Shown here in pieces: positions 33,151 to 42,844 of a stretch of 64,000 nucleotides of DNA (the stretch's first letter is position 1; every line of letters starts with the position of its first letter). The notes under the pieces are model-generated. The model did no database searches and was not told the origin of the DNA. It saw only the letters and a program-made list of their open reading frames with translations. Location of the stretch: positions 186,001-250,000 of the forward strand of contig JAFEAY010000025.1 in assembly GCA_018266175.1 (NCBI GenBank), read 5' to 3'. The position numbers were made by a program, and so were the translations under genes. Origin of the DNA: Candidatus Dependentiae bacterium (GTDB taxonomy: Bacteria > Babelota > Babeliae > Babelales > RVW-14).

Positions 33151-33430
33151 AGATCGTCATCTAAAAATTATACAAAAAATTCTCAGTAAATACCCATACA
33201 CATTTTATGCTTTTGGCTCTCGAGCTCGAGGTAACCCAAAGCAATTTTCAGATTTAGATTTATGCTTCGTTCAGGAAATTCCTTTAAAAACTCAAATTGC
33301 GATAGAAAGTGATTTTGAGGAATCAGATTTACCATACAAAGTTGATCTGGTTAATTGGAATACGATGAATGATGATTTCAAAAAAATAATAGAAAAAGAT
33401 TTAGTTTTATTACAAGAACATAAGATTTGA
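33134..33430 (+). CDS. MNT-type minimal nucleotidyltransferase antitoxin
   Basis: 98 residues. The nucleotidyltransferase motif GSRARGNPKQFSDLDL carries the GS and the D-x-D pair. Such MNT proteins neutralise HEPN toxins, in studied cases by adding AMP to the toxin. The gene overlaps the HEPN gene, so the two are co-translated. ATG 33134 is used; ATG 33137 or GTG 33128 are in frame as alternatives. Confidence 0.85.
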   Translation: MMLVLEDRHLKIIQKILSKYPYTFYAFGSRARGNPKQFSDLDLCFVQEIPLKTQIAIESDFEESDLPYKVDLVNWNTMNDDFKKIIEKDLVLLQEHKI

Positions 33431-33495
33431 TCGGTTGATTTCTTTATTGTAGCAATGATTTTTTATACAAGCGCACTCATTTTTTGTACTTAAAC

Positions 33496-34254
33496 TTATG
33501 AGATCGCGCAATATCCTAACCACGAAGAAGCTTTCGCTTCAGCCTCTTTGAGTAATGCAATTATTTCTGAATTACAACTTTGGTTTGCCCAATACAAGGC
33601 GGTATGGCCAGAGATATCGGTGAGAGAAATATCAATTTTTGCGCATGCAAGGAGTAACTTTATAGCTTCCAACTGCATACCTCGTACGGCATACATCAAC
33701 GCGGTTGAGCCTAACTTGTCTTGCGCGTTTACTAAAATCGAAGGCTGTTCGATGAGTTTTTGAACAACTTCATCCCATCCAGCAAAGCTAAAAGCCATCA
33801 AAAGAGAATATTGAGTACTATCGACCATATTTATATTTATTGTATCATCTGTTTGAATTAATTGAGCGATGTCTGGAGCTTGATTTCTATCTATTTCTGG
33901 GTGTCTAAGAAGTTGTGTAACAATTCCAACATGGCCGCCTCGTATTGCATACATCAGAGCCGTAGTTCCGATATAATCTTGGCAATTTACTAAAATATCA
34001 GAGCGATTAAGCATTGCTTGAGTGACATCATTCAACCCAGCGTAACAAGCAAGCATGAGCAGTGAAGCTCCATTTTCATAGTCAATTTCATTGACGTTTG
34101 TTTTTTTCATTTGGATTAATCGACAGGCTTCGTCATCCCATCTTGCTAAGAGTGCTTGAACCAAAGGGCTATAGTGAGGTTGCTCCATGCTTTGTAAAAA
34201 ACATGGAGCAGTTAAAAATGCAACTATTGCACAAAAAATTAAACATTGCTTCAT
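33496..34254 (-). CDS. Secreted ankyrin-repeat protein
   Basis: 252 residues. The signal peptide ends FLQS, directly followed by Met. The rest is nearly all ankyrin repeats, about six, including GASLLMLACYAGLNDVTQAM, GTTALMYAIRGGHVGIVTQL, GSTALMYAVRGMQLEAIKLL and GHTALYWANQSCNSEIIALL. Likely exported to bind a partner protein. It shares an upstream element with the other ankyrin gene at 31769-32491. Confidence 0.87.
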   Translation of the reverse strand: MKQCLIFCAIVAFLTAPCFLQSMEQPHYSPLVQALLARWDDEACRLIQMKKTNVNEIDYENGASLLMLACYAGLNDVTQAMLNRSDILVNCQDYIGTTALMYAIRGGHVGIVTQLLRHPEIDRNQAPDIAQLIQTDDTININMVDSTQYSLLMAFSFAGWDEVVQKLIEQPSILVNAQDKLGSTALMYAVRGMQLEAIKLLLACAKIDISLTDISGHTALYWANQSCNSEIIALLKEAEAKASSWLGYCAIS

Positions 34255-34301
34255 GCTTTTTTACCATGTTTTTTAAGCGTTAAACAATACCTTCAATTGT
34301 T

Positions 34302-34346
34302 TTAAGCATGGCGCAAAGCTTGGATTAGTCGCAAGTAAAATTAATG
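34302..34346 (-). promoter_or_regulatory. Upstream element shared by two ankyrin genes, copy B
   Basis: 45 bases, 48 bases before the start of the 33496-34254 ankyrin gene. See copy A at 32567-32611. It lies between this gene and the end of tyrS. Confidence 0.5.
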
Positions 34347-34374
34347 TAACAACCAAAAATATGCTGATAATAGC

Positions 34375-35574
34375 TTACTTAATCTTATAAATTCTATGCT
34401 TTCCAACTCGAACAATCATGCTGGAGTGACAACTTACTTCGGCCTTGAATTCTTTAATAACCTCTCCATTAAGCGAAACAGCACCTGATTCAATTAAGCG
34501 CTTAGCATCAGAAGATCCAGAAACAGCTCCCAGTGCTTTGAGCAGTTCAACAATCCACACAGGGTTTGCAAGAGTGGTTGGAAGTATAACTTCTTGAGCG
34601 TTTGAGAAATCTTGTTTTTGAAACATTTCTTCAAAGGTTGTTCGGGCAGCCTGTGCTTGGTCAGCAGACCAGAAGCGAGCAACAATCTGTTGCGCCATAT
34701 CTTTTTTCAAAACCATAGGGTGCAAGGCGCCGGCGGTAACTGCTTGTTGCATCTGGGTGAGATCATCCAGTGTCTTGCTCAGGAGCAGATGGAAATAACG
34801 CCACATAAGGTCATCAGAAATTGACATGAGTTTGCCAAATGCTTCGTTTGCCGGTTCCCAGAGCCCAACATAGTTACCAAAGCTTTTGGACATTTTTTGA
34901 ACGCCATCAAGCCCTTCTAGAATAGGCATGGTTAAAATAACTTGAGCCTCTTGCCCAAATTCTTCTTGCAGGTGTCGTCCCATGAGCAAGTTAAATGTTT
35001 GGTCAGTTCCGCCCAGTTCAACATCTGCTTCCAGCGCTACGGAGTCGTAGCCTTGGCAAAGTGGGTACAAAAGCTCATGCATGCTGATTGATACATTTTC
35101 GTTGAGTCGCTTTTTAAAGTCGTCTCGTTCAATAATTTGCGCAACGGTTACCTTACCACACAATTTAATGACGTCAGCAAACGAAAGTTTGGCCAGCCAC
35201 TCGCTGTTGTAGCGCAAGGTAGTTTTTGCTGGGTCAAGAATTTTGGCTACTTGCTGATAGTAGGTTTGCGCATTTTTTGCAATTTCTTCATCGGTGAGTG
35301 GTGGGCGAGTTTTTGATCGTCCGGTTGGGTCTCCAATTTTTGTGGTGTAGTCACCAATCAAGAAAATAACTTCGTGGCCAAGATCTTGAAAATCTCTCAT
35401 TTTGCACAGCACCACTGCGTGACCTAGATGAAGGTCTGGAGCAGTTGGGTCCATACCGAGTTTAATTTTGAGCGGTTTATTACGTGCAAGCTTTTTGAGC
35501 AAAGCATCTTCGGGTAGTACGGTTACAGCACCATTTTTTATAATTGCCAGCTCTTTTTTTATTCTGTCGTCCAT
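34375..35574 (-). CDS. tyrS: Tyrosyl-tRNA synthetase (TyrZ type)
   Basis: 399 residues. Class I synthetase charging tRNA-Tyr. The HIGH motif is [15 protein letters not shown] is [13 protein letters not shown], and [19 protein letters not shown] is typical. The C-terminus is an S4 RNA-binding domain ([20 protein letters not shown]). The SKTRPPLT segment and length fit the TyrZ/TyrRS-2 clade rather than E. coli TyrS. Starts at ATG 35574; 36 bases upstream lies the membrane protease operon. Confidence 0.95.
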   Translation of the reverse strand: MDDRIKKELAIIKNGAVTVLPEDALLKKLARNKPLKIKLGMDPTAPDLHLGHAVVLCKMRDFQDLGHEVIFLIGDYTTKIGDPTGRSKTRPPLTDEEIAKNAQTYYQQVAKILDPAKTTLRYNSEWLAKLSFADVIKLCGKVTVAQIIERDDFKKRLNENVSISMHELLYPLCQGYDSVALEADVELGGTDQTFNLLMGRHLQEEFGQEAQVILTMPILEGLDGVQKMSKSFGNYVGLWEPANEAFGKLMSISDDLMWRYFHLLLSKTLDDLTQMQQAVTAGALHPMVLKKDMAQQIVARFWSADQAQAARTTFEEMFQKQDFSNAQEVILPTTLANPVWIVELLKALGAVSGSSDAKRLIESGAVSLNGEVIKEFKAEVSCHSSMIVRVGKHRIYKIK

Positions 35575-35610
35575 AGTAAAAACTTTCTTTTCTTTATTGA
35601 AAAATCAGGG

Positions 35611-36243
35611 TTAAAAGACCAGCCCTTTAAGCCATTGTGCACAGGTCAAAATGGTACTGGTCAGCAGCATTCTGGTTGGAGGGAAGATAAACACAAATAA
35701 CAAAATAAACAAGGCGTAGCGGTGAATCCACAAAACAACCGCGGGGTATTTTTCGCTTAAAAAGGCAATAATCAGATGGCTTCCGTCAAGGGGTGGAATA
35801 GGGAGCACATTAAAAATTCCAAGCATGACATTGATGTACGCAAGTGCCTCAAGTATTTGCAAAAAACTCAAAGCAACTGCATCTGATACCAGATGAGTTG
35901 GGAAATGTTTTATGCAAGTAAAGGATACAAAAGCGAGTAATAGATTTGAGCATGGGCCCGCAAGCGCCGTTAAAATTGAGTAAAATTTGGGATATTTAAA
36001 ATTGTGCTGGTTAAAAGGAACAGGCTTTGCCCATCCAATGCGAAAGAGAAGGAGGAAAAGCATGCCAAGCGGGTCGATATGCGCCATTGGGTTAAGTGTC
36101 AGACGCCCTGCGCGTTTTGCGGTTGAGTCCCCTAAAGCGGTTGCAGCAAGTGCGTGGCAAAATTCATGAAAGGTGAGTGCAATTAAAAATGCTGGAAGCA
36201 TGATTGCCATGCTTGCAAAAAGGTCGATAAATCCTGACATCAT
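35611..36243 (-). CDS. Site-2-protease family membrane metallopeptidase (M50)
   Basis: 210 residues, about five transmembrane helices. The zinc site HEFCH (from HExxH) is in ALTFHEFCHALAATALGD, and the third ligand motif is LPIPPLDGSH. Such rhomboid-like short S2P proteins cleave substrates within the membrane and often act in signalling or quality control; the substrate is unknown. It is followed upstream by a paralog (36287-37009) that has lost the zinc ligands. Confidence 0.9.
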   Translation of the reverse strand: MMSGFIDLFASMAIMLPAFLIALTFHEFCHALAATALGDSTAKRAGRLTLNPMAHIDPLGMLFLLLFRIGWAKPVPFNQHNFKYPKFYSILTALAGPCSNLLLAFVSFTCIKHFPTHLVSDAVALSFLQILEALAYINVMLGIFNVLPIPPLDGSHLIIAFLSEKYPAVVLWIHRYALFILLFVFIFPPTRMLLTSTILTCAQWLKGLVF

Positions 36244-36286
36244 AGCGTACCCCGTTTATACAAGCTGGTGCTTGTGTTTAAAATTA

Positions 36287-37009
36287 TTAAAAAACAATCA
36301 GAAAAAACAGGTGTTCGATGAGTGAGCCCAAAGTAGCAATTCCGTTTAAAAATAGTGTACTCACTCCAGGGGCAAAAAATAAAATAAGTAGAATATAAAG
36401 CGCGTACTGCTCAAGCCATGCAACAATGTGTTGTTGAGAATAAGGGAGCACGTAGTGCAAAATGCGTCCGCCATCAAAAGGAGGTAGAGGGATAAGGTCG
36501 AGTAATCCAAAAAAGATTGCAACGCTCATGAGTGATTTCAAAATTTCAAGAAGAGAAACGAGTGCGTAACGTGGAAATCCACATGCAAAAACTGCTTTGA
36601 TTGCAAGGGTTGCGCAAAAAGCTAAAACAAAATTTCCAAGAGATCCTGAAAGTGCCGTTAAAATTCCGCCTAATCGATAGTTCTTAAAATTGTTATCATT
36701 GATTGGAACCGGAATGGTCCAGCGAACGCCAAGCGTTATGAGCATAATAAAAAGAATTCCGCGTGGAATCTTTTCGCCCAAAAGTGCACCAAGTAAAAAA
36801 AAGACAATCAAAACAATTGATAGCCCTGCAATATCAACATGTGCAAGTGGATTAAGTGTTAAAAACCCTTCATCTTCAGCTGTACTGTCTCCCATCAGTT
36901 TGGCTGCAAGGGCTTGAAAGAATCCTTTAAAGGTAAAAACAAGAAGAAAAACTGGAAAGAGCGTGGCGATTAAATTGAGTACTTGCATTAGGTTGTTTGA
37001 AGTTGTCAT
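36287..37009 (-). CDS. Catalytically dead M50 protease paralog
   Basis: 240 residues, same membrane layout as 35611-36243, with matching blocks: MGDSTAEDEGFLTLNPLAHVD against ALGDSTAKRAGRLTLNPMAHID, and LIPLPPFDGG. However, the HEFCH zinc site reads KGFFQ, so the two histidines and the glutamate are gone while the DG motif remains. It cannot be a zinc protease, and the flanking similarity shows the loss is real rather than a frame error. It may act as a pseudoprotease that binds the substrates or the active partner, 43 bases downstream. Confidence 0.85.
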   Translation of the reverse strand: MTTSNNLMQVLNLIATLFPVFLLVFTFKGFFQALAAKLMGDSTAEDEGFLTLNPLAHVDIAGLSIVLIVFFLLGALLGEKIPRGILFIMLITLGVRWTIPVPINDNNFKNYRLGGILTALSGSLGNFVLAFCATLAIKAVFACGFPRYALVSLLEILKSLMSVAIFFGLLDLIPLPPFDGGRILHYVLPYSQQHIVAWLEQYALYILLILFFAPGVSTLFLNGIATLGSLIEHLFFLIVF

Positions 37010-37238
37010 CGTGTATCCTTTGATTTATAAATCGAGTCATCCCCTCTAAAATAAAAAATATTGAAAAGACGGTCAAATACAATAGTTTTAGGAGTTGTAA
37101 TATTTTTTTGTTCACCAACTCCTATTTTTGGACTAGAATGCTGTATGCAACACCCGTTCGAGGTGAGGCGTTGTTTGGAAAACTGCGCCTAGATCTAGTA
37201 AGCATGTATGACCGATAAGCTTTAAAAAAGGAGAGCGT

Positions 37239-39635
37239 ATGAGTCTTCAGAATGCTAAAGTGCGCCGTCATGGGACTGGCGAATCTTCTAAAATCCAACA
37301 ATTTTGGTATTCGTTGTTACCGCCGGGAATTTTGGCCCTCTTTACAACACTTCTTTATCTGCCATCACTAACCTATCCCTTTCAGTTTGACGATATAGCA
37401 AATATCTCTAAAAAGTTTGCTATACGTTTTGATAATCCATTCAGCAGATGGTGGGGAAGTTCTCGCTGGGTAGGGGAGTGGCTTAATACCGTTAACTATC
37501 AAATTGGAGGATTCGACCCATTTTCATATCGTCTTTTTAATTTGATTATTCATATTGCAGCAGGCGTTCTGCTTTATTTTCTTATTCAAGACCTGTGCAA
37601 GTATTTAAAATCAAAACCGTTTTTTTATGAAAATCGTTTATATATAGCTTTCTGTACAGCGGCTTTTTTCTTGCTCCATCCAGTACAAACGCAAACAGTT
37701 TCTTATGTGATCCAAGCACGACTTGAAGGGCTCGCGAGTCTTTTTATTTTGGCAACGCTCTATCTATTTGTTCGAGCAATGACCACACCAAGCATTGTGG
37801 CTCGCGGAATACTGATCGCAAGCTTTTTCTTTTTTGGATTTTTATCTTGTGGAACAAAAGAAATTGTTGTTGTTTTGCCGTTTTTGCTTTTCTTAATCGA
37901 CTGGTTCTTCTTGGCGGAAGAAAACTGGAGCAATTTTAAACAACGCCTATGGCTTCATATTACTTTTGATCTTTTCTTTGCAGGCCTCATGGCGCACTAC
38001 ATGGGTGCAAAATTTGCCGTTGATGCTCTGAGCATGAAGCTTTCAACCGGGAATAATCGCGGTAATATTTTGACCCAACGTGCATTTGATGTCATTACTC
38101 CTTTCCATTATTTAATTTCAGAATTTAAGGTAGTTGTTCACTACATTTTTATGTTTGTTTGGCCATTCAATATCAGTGTTGAATATGACTGGAAGTTGGC
38201 AACCAGATTTTTTAGTCCCGATGTTATTTTTCCATTTTTGGTATTGTTAAGCTTAGTGGGTACCGCTCTTCGTTGTATCTTTAAAAAAGAGTACACCTTT
38301 TTTGCCTTTGGTCTTTTTTGGTTTTTAATAAGCATTGCTCCTCGTGCAACAATTATTCCTTCACCAGAACTTGCCTGTGATTACAAGACGTATCTTTCTT
38401 CAGTGGGAGTGTTATTTATTTTGGCAGTTATTTTTGTTTTTGCTGTACGCAAAGCAATCAGTTACTTTCAAAATGTTGAGCCTCGTTTTGCAGACAAACA
38501 GCTCCAGCTGGCAGTCTTTTCGTTATTGATGGTTCCTATTGCCCTTTCAGCATATTCACGTAATAAAGTATGGGAAACTTGTGTTGCTTTTTGGGAAGAC
38601 AATGCGGTAAAGGCACCAGGTAAAGCCCGTGTTCATAATAACTTGGGTGTTGCTTATTCAGAGGCTGGAAAAATTGATGAAGCGCTTGCTGCATACAAAA
38701 AAGCTATTGATCTTGACGCACTCTATTCCGATCCATTGAGTAACATTGCGGTTGCTTATTCGATGAAGGGTGACCTTGATAAAGCTATTGAGTCTCTTGA
38801 AGTTGCTATTCATATTTGTCCTAACTATCCCGAAGCGTATAACAATTTAGGAACATTGCTTCTACAAAAAAAACAATACGATGATGCTGAGCGTTATTTG
38901 AATGCTGCAATTCAGCTTCGACCATATTATGGAAAAGCCTATTACAACTTGGCTCGTATGCACGAAGAGCAAGGCAGGCCGGAAGAAGCTTGGCAGTTTC
39001 TAAAGCGTGCTGTTGAAGGTGATTTAGATAATCCTGAAGTTTTCTACAAATTTGGTCAAATGAGTCTTAAAGTTCAAAAATATGCTGAAGCTATTCAGGC
39101 ATTTGAGTTTGTTGCGCAACAAGGTTTTAATGATCAGTCACTCTGGTTTAACCTAGCTAATGCCTACTTTATGGTTAATCAGCATGATAAAGCTGAAACG
39201 CTTTATGAAAAATTGGTACGCGATTATCCACTTGATGGGCGTTATGCTTATAATTTAGGTGAAACCTATTTCATTAAAAAAGATTTCGAGCGAGCACTTG
39301 CTTTGTTTGAAAAAGTTGCAACGCTTCCTCGTCCTTTACCACAATCATTTTTTAGAGTTGCAAATTGTCTTGAGCAGCTCCAACGCCATGATGATGCGCT
39401 GTCATTTTTGGAAGACACCCTTAAGCGTAATCCTCCAGAAGATTTCAAAAAAATGGTGCAAAACGAAATTACGCGTATGACGTTGCAGCAAAAAGTAACT
39501 GAGGGAAATGGAAGTATTCGGTTGTCTGATTTAAAGCAAGCTTTTGCGGCACATACACCAAAGTCAGAAGATAAGCAGCCTGCAACAAAACAAACTGCAA
39601 ATACTACCCAAAAACAAAACAAAAAAATAGCGTGA
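37239..39635 (+). CDS. TMTC-like multi-pass protein with C-terminal TPRs
   Basis: 798 residues. About ten transmembrane segments occupy residues 1-440. The first loop contains FQFDDIANISKK, an acidic pair like the DD motif of GT-C glycosyltransferases, and HPVQTQTVSYVIQARLEG is a TMTC-like block. Residues about 460-760 hold around eight TPR repeats (ARVHNNLGVAYSEAGKIDEA, PEAYNNLGTLLLQKKQYDDA). TMTC proteins transfer mannose to secreted proteins in eukaryotes; the bacterial relatives are poorly known. The end is Lys/Gln rich. Good AAAGGAG upstream. Followed by a close paralog. Confidence 0.82.
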   Translation: MSLQNAKVRRHGTGESSKIQQFWYSLLPPGILALFTTLLYLPSLTYPFQFDDIANISKKFAIRFDNPFSRWWGSSRWVGEWLNTVNYQIGGFDPFSYRLFNLIIHIAAGVLLYFLIQDLCKYLKSKPFFYENRLYIAFCTAAFFLLHPVQTQTVSYVIQARLEGLASLFILATLYLFVRAMTTPSIVARGILIASFFFFGFLSCGTKEIVVVLPFLLFLIDWFFLAEENWSNFKQRLWLHITFDLFFAGLMAHYMGAKFAVDALSMKLSTGNNRGNILTQRAFDVITPFHYLISEFKVVVHYIFMFVWPFNISVEYDWKLATRFFSPDVIFPFLVLLSLVGTALRCIFKKEYTFFAFGLFWFLISIAPRATIIPSPELACDYKTYLSSVGVLFILAVIFVFAVRKAISYFQNVEPRFADKQLQLAVFSLLMVPIALSAYSRNKVWETCVAFWEDNAVKAPGKARVHNNLGVAYSEAGKIDEALAAYKKAIDLDALYSDPLSNIAVAYSMKGDLDKAIESLEVAIHICPNYPEAYNNLGTLLLQKKQYDDAERYLNAAIQLRPYYGKAYYNLARMHEEQGRPEEAWQFLKRAVEGDLDNPEVFYKFGQMSLKVQKYAEAIQAFEFVAQQGFNDQSLWFNLANAYFMVNQHDKAETLYEKLVRDYPLDGRYAYNLGETYFIKKDFERALALFEKVATLPRPLPQSFFRVANCLEQLQRHDDALSFLEDTLKRNPPEDFKKMVQNEITRMTLQQKVTEGNGSIRLSDLKQAFAAHTPKSEDKQPATKQTANTTQKQNKKIA

Positions 39636-39698
39636 GAGTGCTCACGTAGTTAACGTTTTGGAATATTGTAAAAATTACTTTACAAGAAGGAGTATGTA

Positions 39699-41936
39699 AT
39701 GAGTAAGCATGAAGCATACGCTCAAGAGAAAGCGTATTCAAATACTCAAAAGTTTGGGATTCCGCTACTTATGAGTTTCATGACAATTCTGGTCTACTAT
39801 TCATCATTGTTTTACGGATTTATTTTCGATGATTTTCCAACCATTATCCAGTATTTTCATATTCGCGTTTTTGACCCGATTGGAATGTTTTTTGCCAACA
39901 CTCGTTGGATTTCTCGTATACTCAATCAGTTCACCTATCACTACTGGCAGACCGATCCATTTATGTATCGTGTTATCGATTTAGGAATACATATTGCTAT
40001 TGGTTTGATGATTTTTTATACGCTTCTCAGTTTACTCAGTCGTTTTACACGTAATGAGTTCATACAGAATAATGCTTATGTAATCTCATTGCTCACAGCG
40101 GGACTCTTTTTACTGCATCCGGTACAAACGCAAACCGCAACATATATCACTCAAATGCGCTTAGAGGGCTTAGTTGCTTTATTTGCGTTCTTTGTGGTCG
40201 CAACATTTGTTGCCAGTGTGCACAGTGAACAAGCCAATCGCCGCACTGGGTGGCTTGTAATTTCTTACCTTGGAACATCATTTGCAGCAGGAACCAAAGA
40301 AATTATTATTGTACTTCCAGTGCTGCTTGTTTTGGTTGATTGGTTTTTTCTGGCTCAAGGTGACTGGGAAAAGTTTAAAACGCGATTGTGGATACATGCA
40401 GGTTATTTTGCGGTTCTTTTTGGCACGCTTGCTTACATGGGTATTCGTCCAGGGTATGTTGCTCATTTGGTTGGTACTCCTTTGCGCAATAACCGCGGCA
40501 ATGTTCTTACAGGAAATCCAGAAGTCTACATCAGTACATTTTCGTATCTGATTTCTCAGTTCAAAGTAATGCTTCACTACATGCTTATTTTTGTCTGGCC
40601 ATTCCGCATTAGCTTTGATTACGATATGCGGCTTGCAAAATCATTGTTCAGCATGGATGTTATTGTTCCTGCAACAATTTTGATTTCTTTAGCATGGTGG
40701 ACTTTTAAGCGTTGGATGGAAAACAAGGCTGATCTTTGGGCATTTGCATTTGCATGGTTTCTGGTAGCAATGTTGCCACGTACCAGCATTTTTCCATCAA
40801 CTGAATTGATATGTGATTATAAAACATATCTTGCGTCGTTTGGTGCAATGTTTGCACTTGCGGTTGTCTTTACGCGTGGTATTGAATTTATTGTTCATAT
40901 GGTGAAAGGATCAGACGTGGTTATAAACAAACACATAACGCAGGTTTCGGTTGGCCTTTTGATGTTGTCATGCATTGGATTTGCATCAAATCAACAAAAT
41001 AAAGTTTGGAGTTCAGATTTGAACTTTTGGCAAGCGGCAGTAGATAATGCTCCAACCAAAGCACGTGGCCATAATAATTTGGCAACAGCGATGTACGAAA
41101 AGGGTGATCTTGAGGGAGCTCTTAAAGAATTTGATAAAGCCATTGAATGCGATGGAAATTATGGTGAACCACATGTCAATTTGGCTTCAATTTATCAAAT
41201 GAGAAACGACTTTGAAACAGCACTCAAGCACTATGCTCGAGCAATGGATATTGGTGAAGCTCATCCAGAGATGTTCCATAATCTTGGTATTTTGCACATT
41301 TCGCAACAAAATCATGAAACTGCTGCTGAATGTTTTAGACAAGCACTTGATTTTCGCCCTTACTACAGCTCGGCTCATAAACATCTTGGCAAAATTTACC
41401 AACTTCAAGGTAAGCGCGAAGAAGCACTTAAGAGCTACGAAAGTGCTCTTGCAGGTGATCAGCCCGATGATGAAGCGCAGTATCTCAAAGGTACTTTGCA
41501 CATCGAAGCTGGAAATTTTACAGAAGCACTTCAATCATTTGAAAAGTTAAATAAAGATTATCTGGATGCTGAGTTTCAACTTGGATGTGCACATTATGGA
41601 CTTGCTCACTATGATCAAGCACGCGGCTATTTTCAAAAATCTTATGCAAAAGAACCAAACAATCTTGTTTATATGCACAACTATGCACAAACGCTTCTCA
41701 ATTGCAAAGAGTATGCACAGGCGTTGCCATTGTTTGAGCAGTGCTTAAAAGCAACACAGCCTGGAGAGTTGCCATACTTGCCGTTGCACATTGCAAAGTG
41801 CCAGTTCTACGTTGGCCAAAAAGACGAAGCGGCCCAAGTACTTAATAAATTAGCCAAGTCGGCTCCTGAAGAGGTGCGTAACGATGCCAAGGCATTGATG
41901 CAAGAAATAGGGATTAGTAAGATTAAAGGTGCGTAA
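39699..41936 (+). CDS. TMTC-like multi-pass protein with C-terminal TPRs, paralog
   Basis: 745 residues, paralog of the preceding gene throughout. Matching blocks are FIFDDFPTIIQYF, LHPVQTQTATYITQMRLEGL, GTKEIIIVLPVLLVLVDWFF and CDYKTYLASFGAMFALAVVF. The TPR region (ARGHNNLATAMYEKGDLEGA and later) has about seven units. AAGGAG upstream gives a clear start. A tandem pair suggests two enzymes of different specificity or a heterodimer. A glycosyltransferase activity is an inference from the family and the DD motif. Confidence 0.82.
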   Translation: MSKHEAYAQEKAYSNTQKFGIPLLMSFMTILVYYSSLFYGFIFDDFPTIIQYFHIRVFDPIGMFFANTRWISRILNQFTYHYWQTDPFMYRVIDLGIHIAIGLMIFYTLLSLLSRFTRNEFIQNNAYVISLLTAGLFLLHPVQTQTATYITQMRLEGLVALFAFFVVATFVASVHSEQANRRTGWLVISYLGTSFAAGTKEIIIVLPVLLVLVDWFFLAQGDWEKFKTRLWIHAGYFAVLFGTLAYMGIRPGYVAHLVGTPLRNNRGNVLTGNPEVYISTFSYLISQFKVMLHYMLIFVWPFRISFDYDMRLAKSLFSMDVIVPATILISLAWWTFKRWMENKADLWAFAFAWFLVAMLPRTSIFPSTELICDYKTYLASFGAMFALAVVFTRGIEFIVHMVKGSDVVINKHITQVSVGLLMLSCIGFASNQQNKVWSSDLNFWQAAVDNAPTKARGHNNLATAMYEKGDLEGALKEFDKAIECDGNYGEPHVNLASIYQMRNDFETALKHYARAMDIGEAHPEMFHNLGILHISQQNHETAAECFRQALDFRPYYSSAHKHLGKIYQLQGKREEALKSYESALAGDQPDDEAQYLKGTLHIEAGNFTEALQSFEKLNKDYLDAEFQLGCAHYGLAHYDQARGYFQKSYAKEPNNLVYMHNYAQTLLNCKEYAQALPLFEQCLKATQPGELPYLPLHIAKCQFYVGQKDEAAQVLNKLAKSAPEEVRNDAKALMQEIGISKIKGA

Positions 41937-41994
41937 TCGATGTGGATTATTTGATGCAAAAAATTAGACTTGCATAAATTAACAAACGAGTTTA

Positions 41995-42040
41995 AAAAAG
42001 TGGGAGTGGTTGGCTGTGTGCTGGTTACTCCCACTTTTTT
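41995..42040 (+). terminator. Terminator of the TMTC-like pair
   Basis: AAAAAGTGGGAGT (41995-42007) pairs with ACTCCCACTTTTT (42027-42039), followed by a T run. Confidence 0.85.
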
Positions 42041-42069
42041 ATTTTAAAAAATTTGAAAGGATTTTGATT

Positions 42070-42831
42070 ATGAAAAATTGGTATACGTTATTTTTAAGCT
42101 GTTTTATGTTTATAACAAGCGTGAGTGCAATGAAAAAAGAGATTGAAATAAAATTTACGCTTGAGCAAGCAAGCCGTACTGCATTTGAAATGTGGCTAGA
42201 GACTCATGCGACTTTTGATGGTATTGAACATCACGAAGAAGTATATTTAAATAATCCCAAAAATTCATTTTTCTTTAATCATAAAGACGGTTTCAATGAT
42301 GCTCATATCACGATGCGTTTGCGTTCAAAAATAATAGGTCAAGCTCATAAGGATTTATTTTGTAGCAAAGTTTGTCATGTTGACGATCAAAACAGAACAG
42401 TATCTCGAGACGAGTTTGAAATTGATTTAAGTTCACCTGATTCCAGTAAAATCTTAGCCACTTGGTTGCAAGAAAAAGGTTATCGTAATTTTGAAAATAA
42501 TCTTGGCCAAGCATTGCAGTTAACGAAAAAAAATCTAACCTTTTTCTTTGAGTCAATTGGTTTTATTGAGCAATTTGAATTTACCAAAGAGCGTAAAATA
42601 TACCGTTTTGAAGATTTTGAAATAGCGTTAGATACGTTGCCTGGTATTGGCTCGTTTATCGAAGTTGAGTTAAAATCTGATGAGCAAGATGTTGTGATTG
42701 GAACAGAGCAAATACACCAATTTTTGAAAAAAACTGGTATTACTCAATTTGTTCAATATGATCGTAGCTACCTCCACATGAAAATTAATCCCGGATATAA
42801 TTTTGGTCGAGAAATGAATCTTCAAAAATAA
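42070..42831 (+). CDS. Exported CYTH-domain protein
   Basis: 253 residues. Signal peptide of about 20 residues ends SVSA, directly followed by MKKEIEIKFTL. The ExExK motif EIEIKF opens the CYTH fold (class IV adenylate cyclase/thiamine triphosphatase), with basic ring residues in MRLRSKI, the acidic FEID strand, FTKERKIYRF and FIEVELKSDE. CYTH enzymes bind organic or inorganic triphosphates in a tunnel. They are normally cytoplasmic, so the signal peptide is odd. If translation started at the inner Met (42130) the protein would stay inside, but AAAGGA sits before the first ATG. The PGI/PMI gene follows 13 bases later. Confidence 0.82.
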   Translation: MKNWYTLFLSCFMFITSVSAMKKEIEIKFTLEQASRTAFEMWLETHATFDGIEHHEEVYLNNPKNSFFFNHKDGFNDAHITMRLRSKIIGQAHKDLFCSKVCHVDDQNRTVSRDEFEIDLSSPDSSKILATWLQEKGYRNFENNLGQALQLTKKNLTFFFESIGFIEQFEFTKERKIYRFEDFEIALDTLPGIGSFIEVELKSDEQDVVIGTEQIHQFLKKTGITQFVQYDRSYLHMKINPGYNFGREMNLQK

Positions 42832-42844
42832 AAGGTATTTTTGT

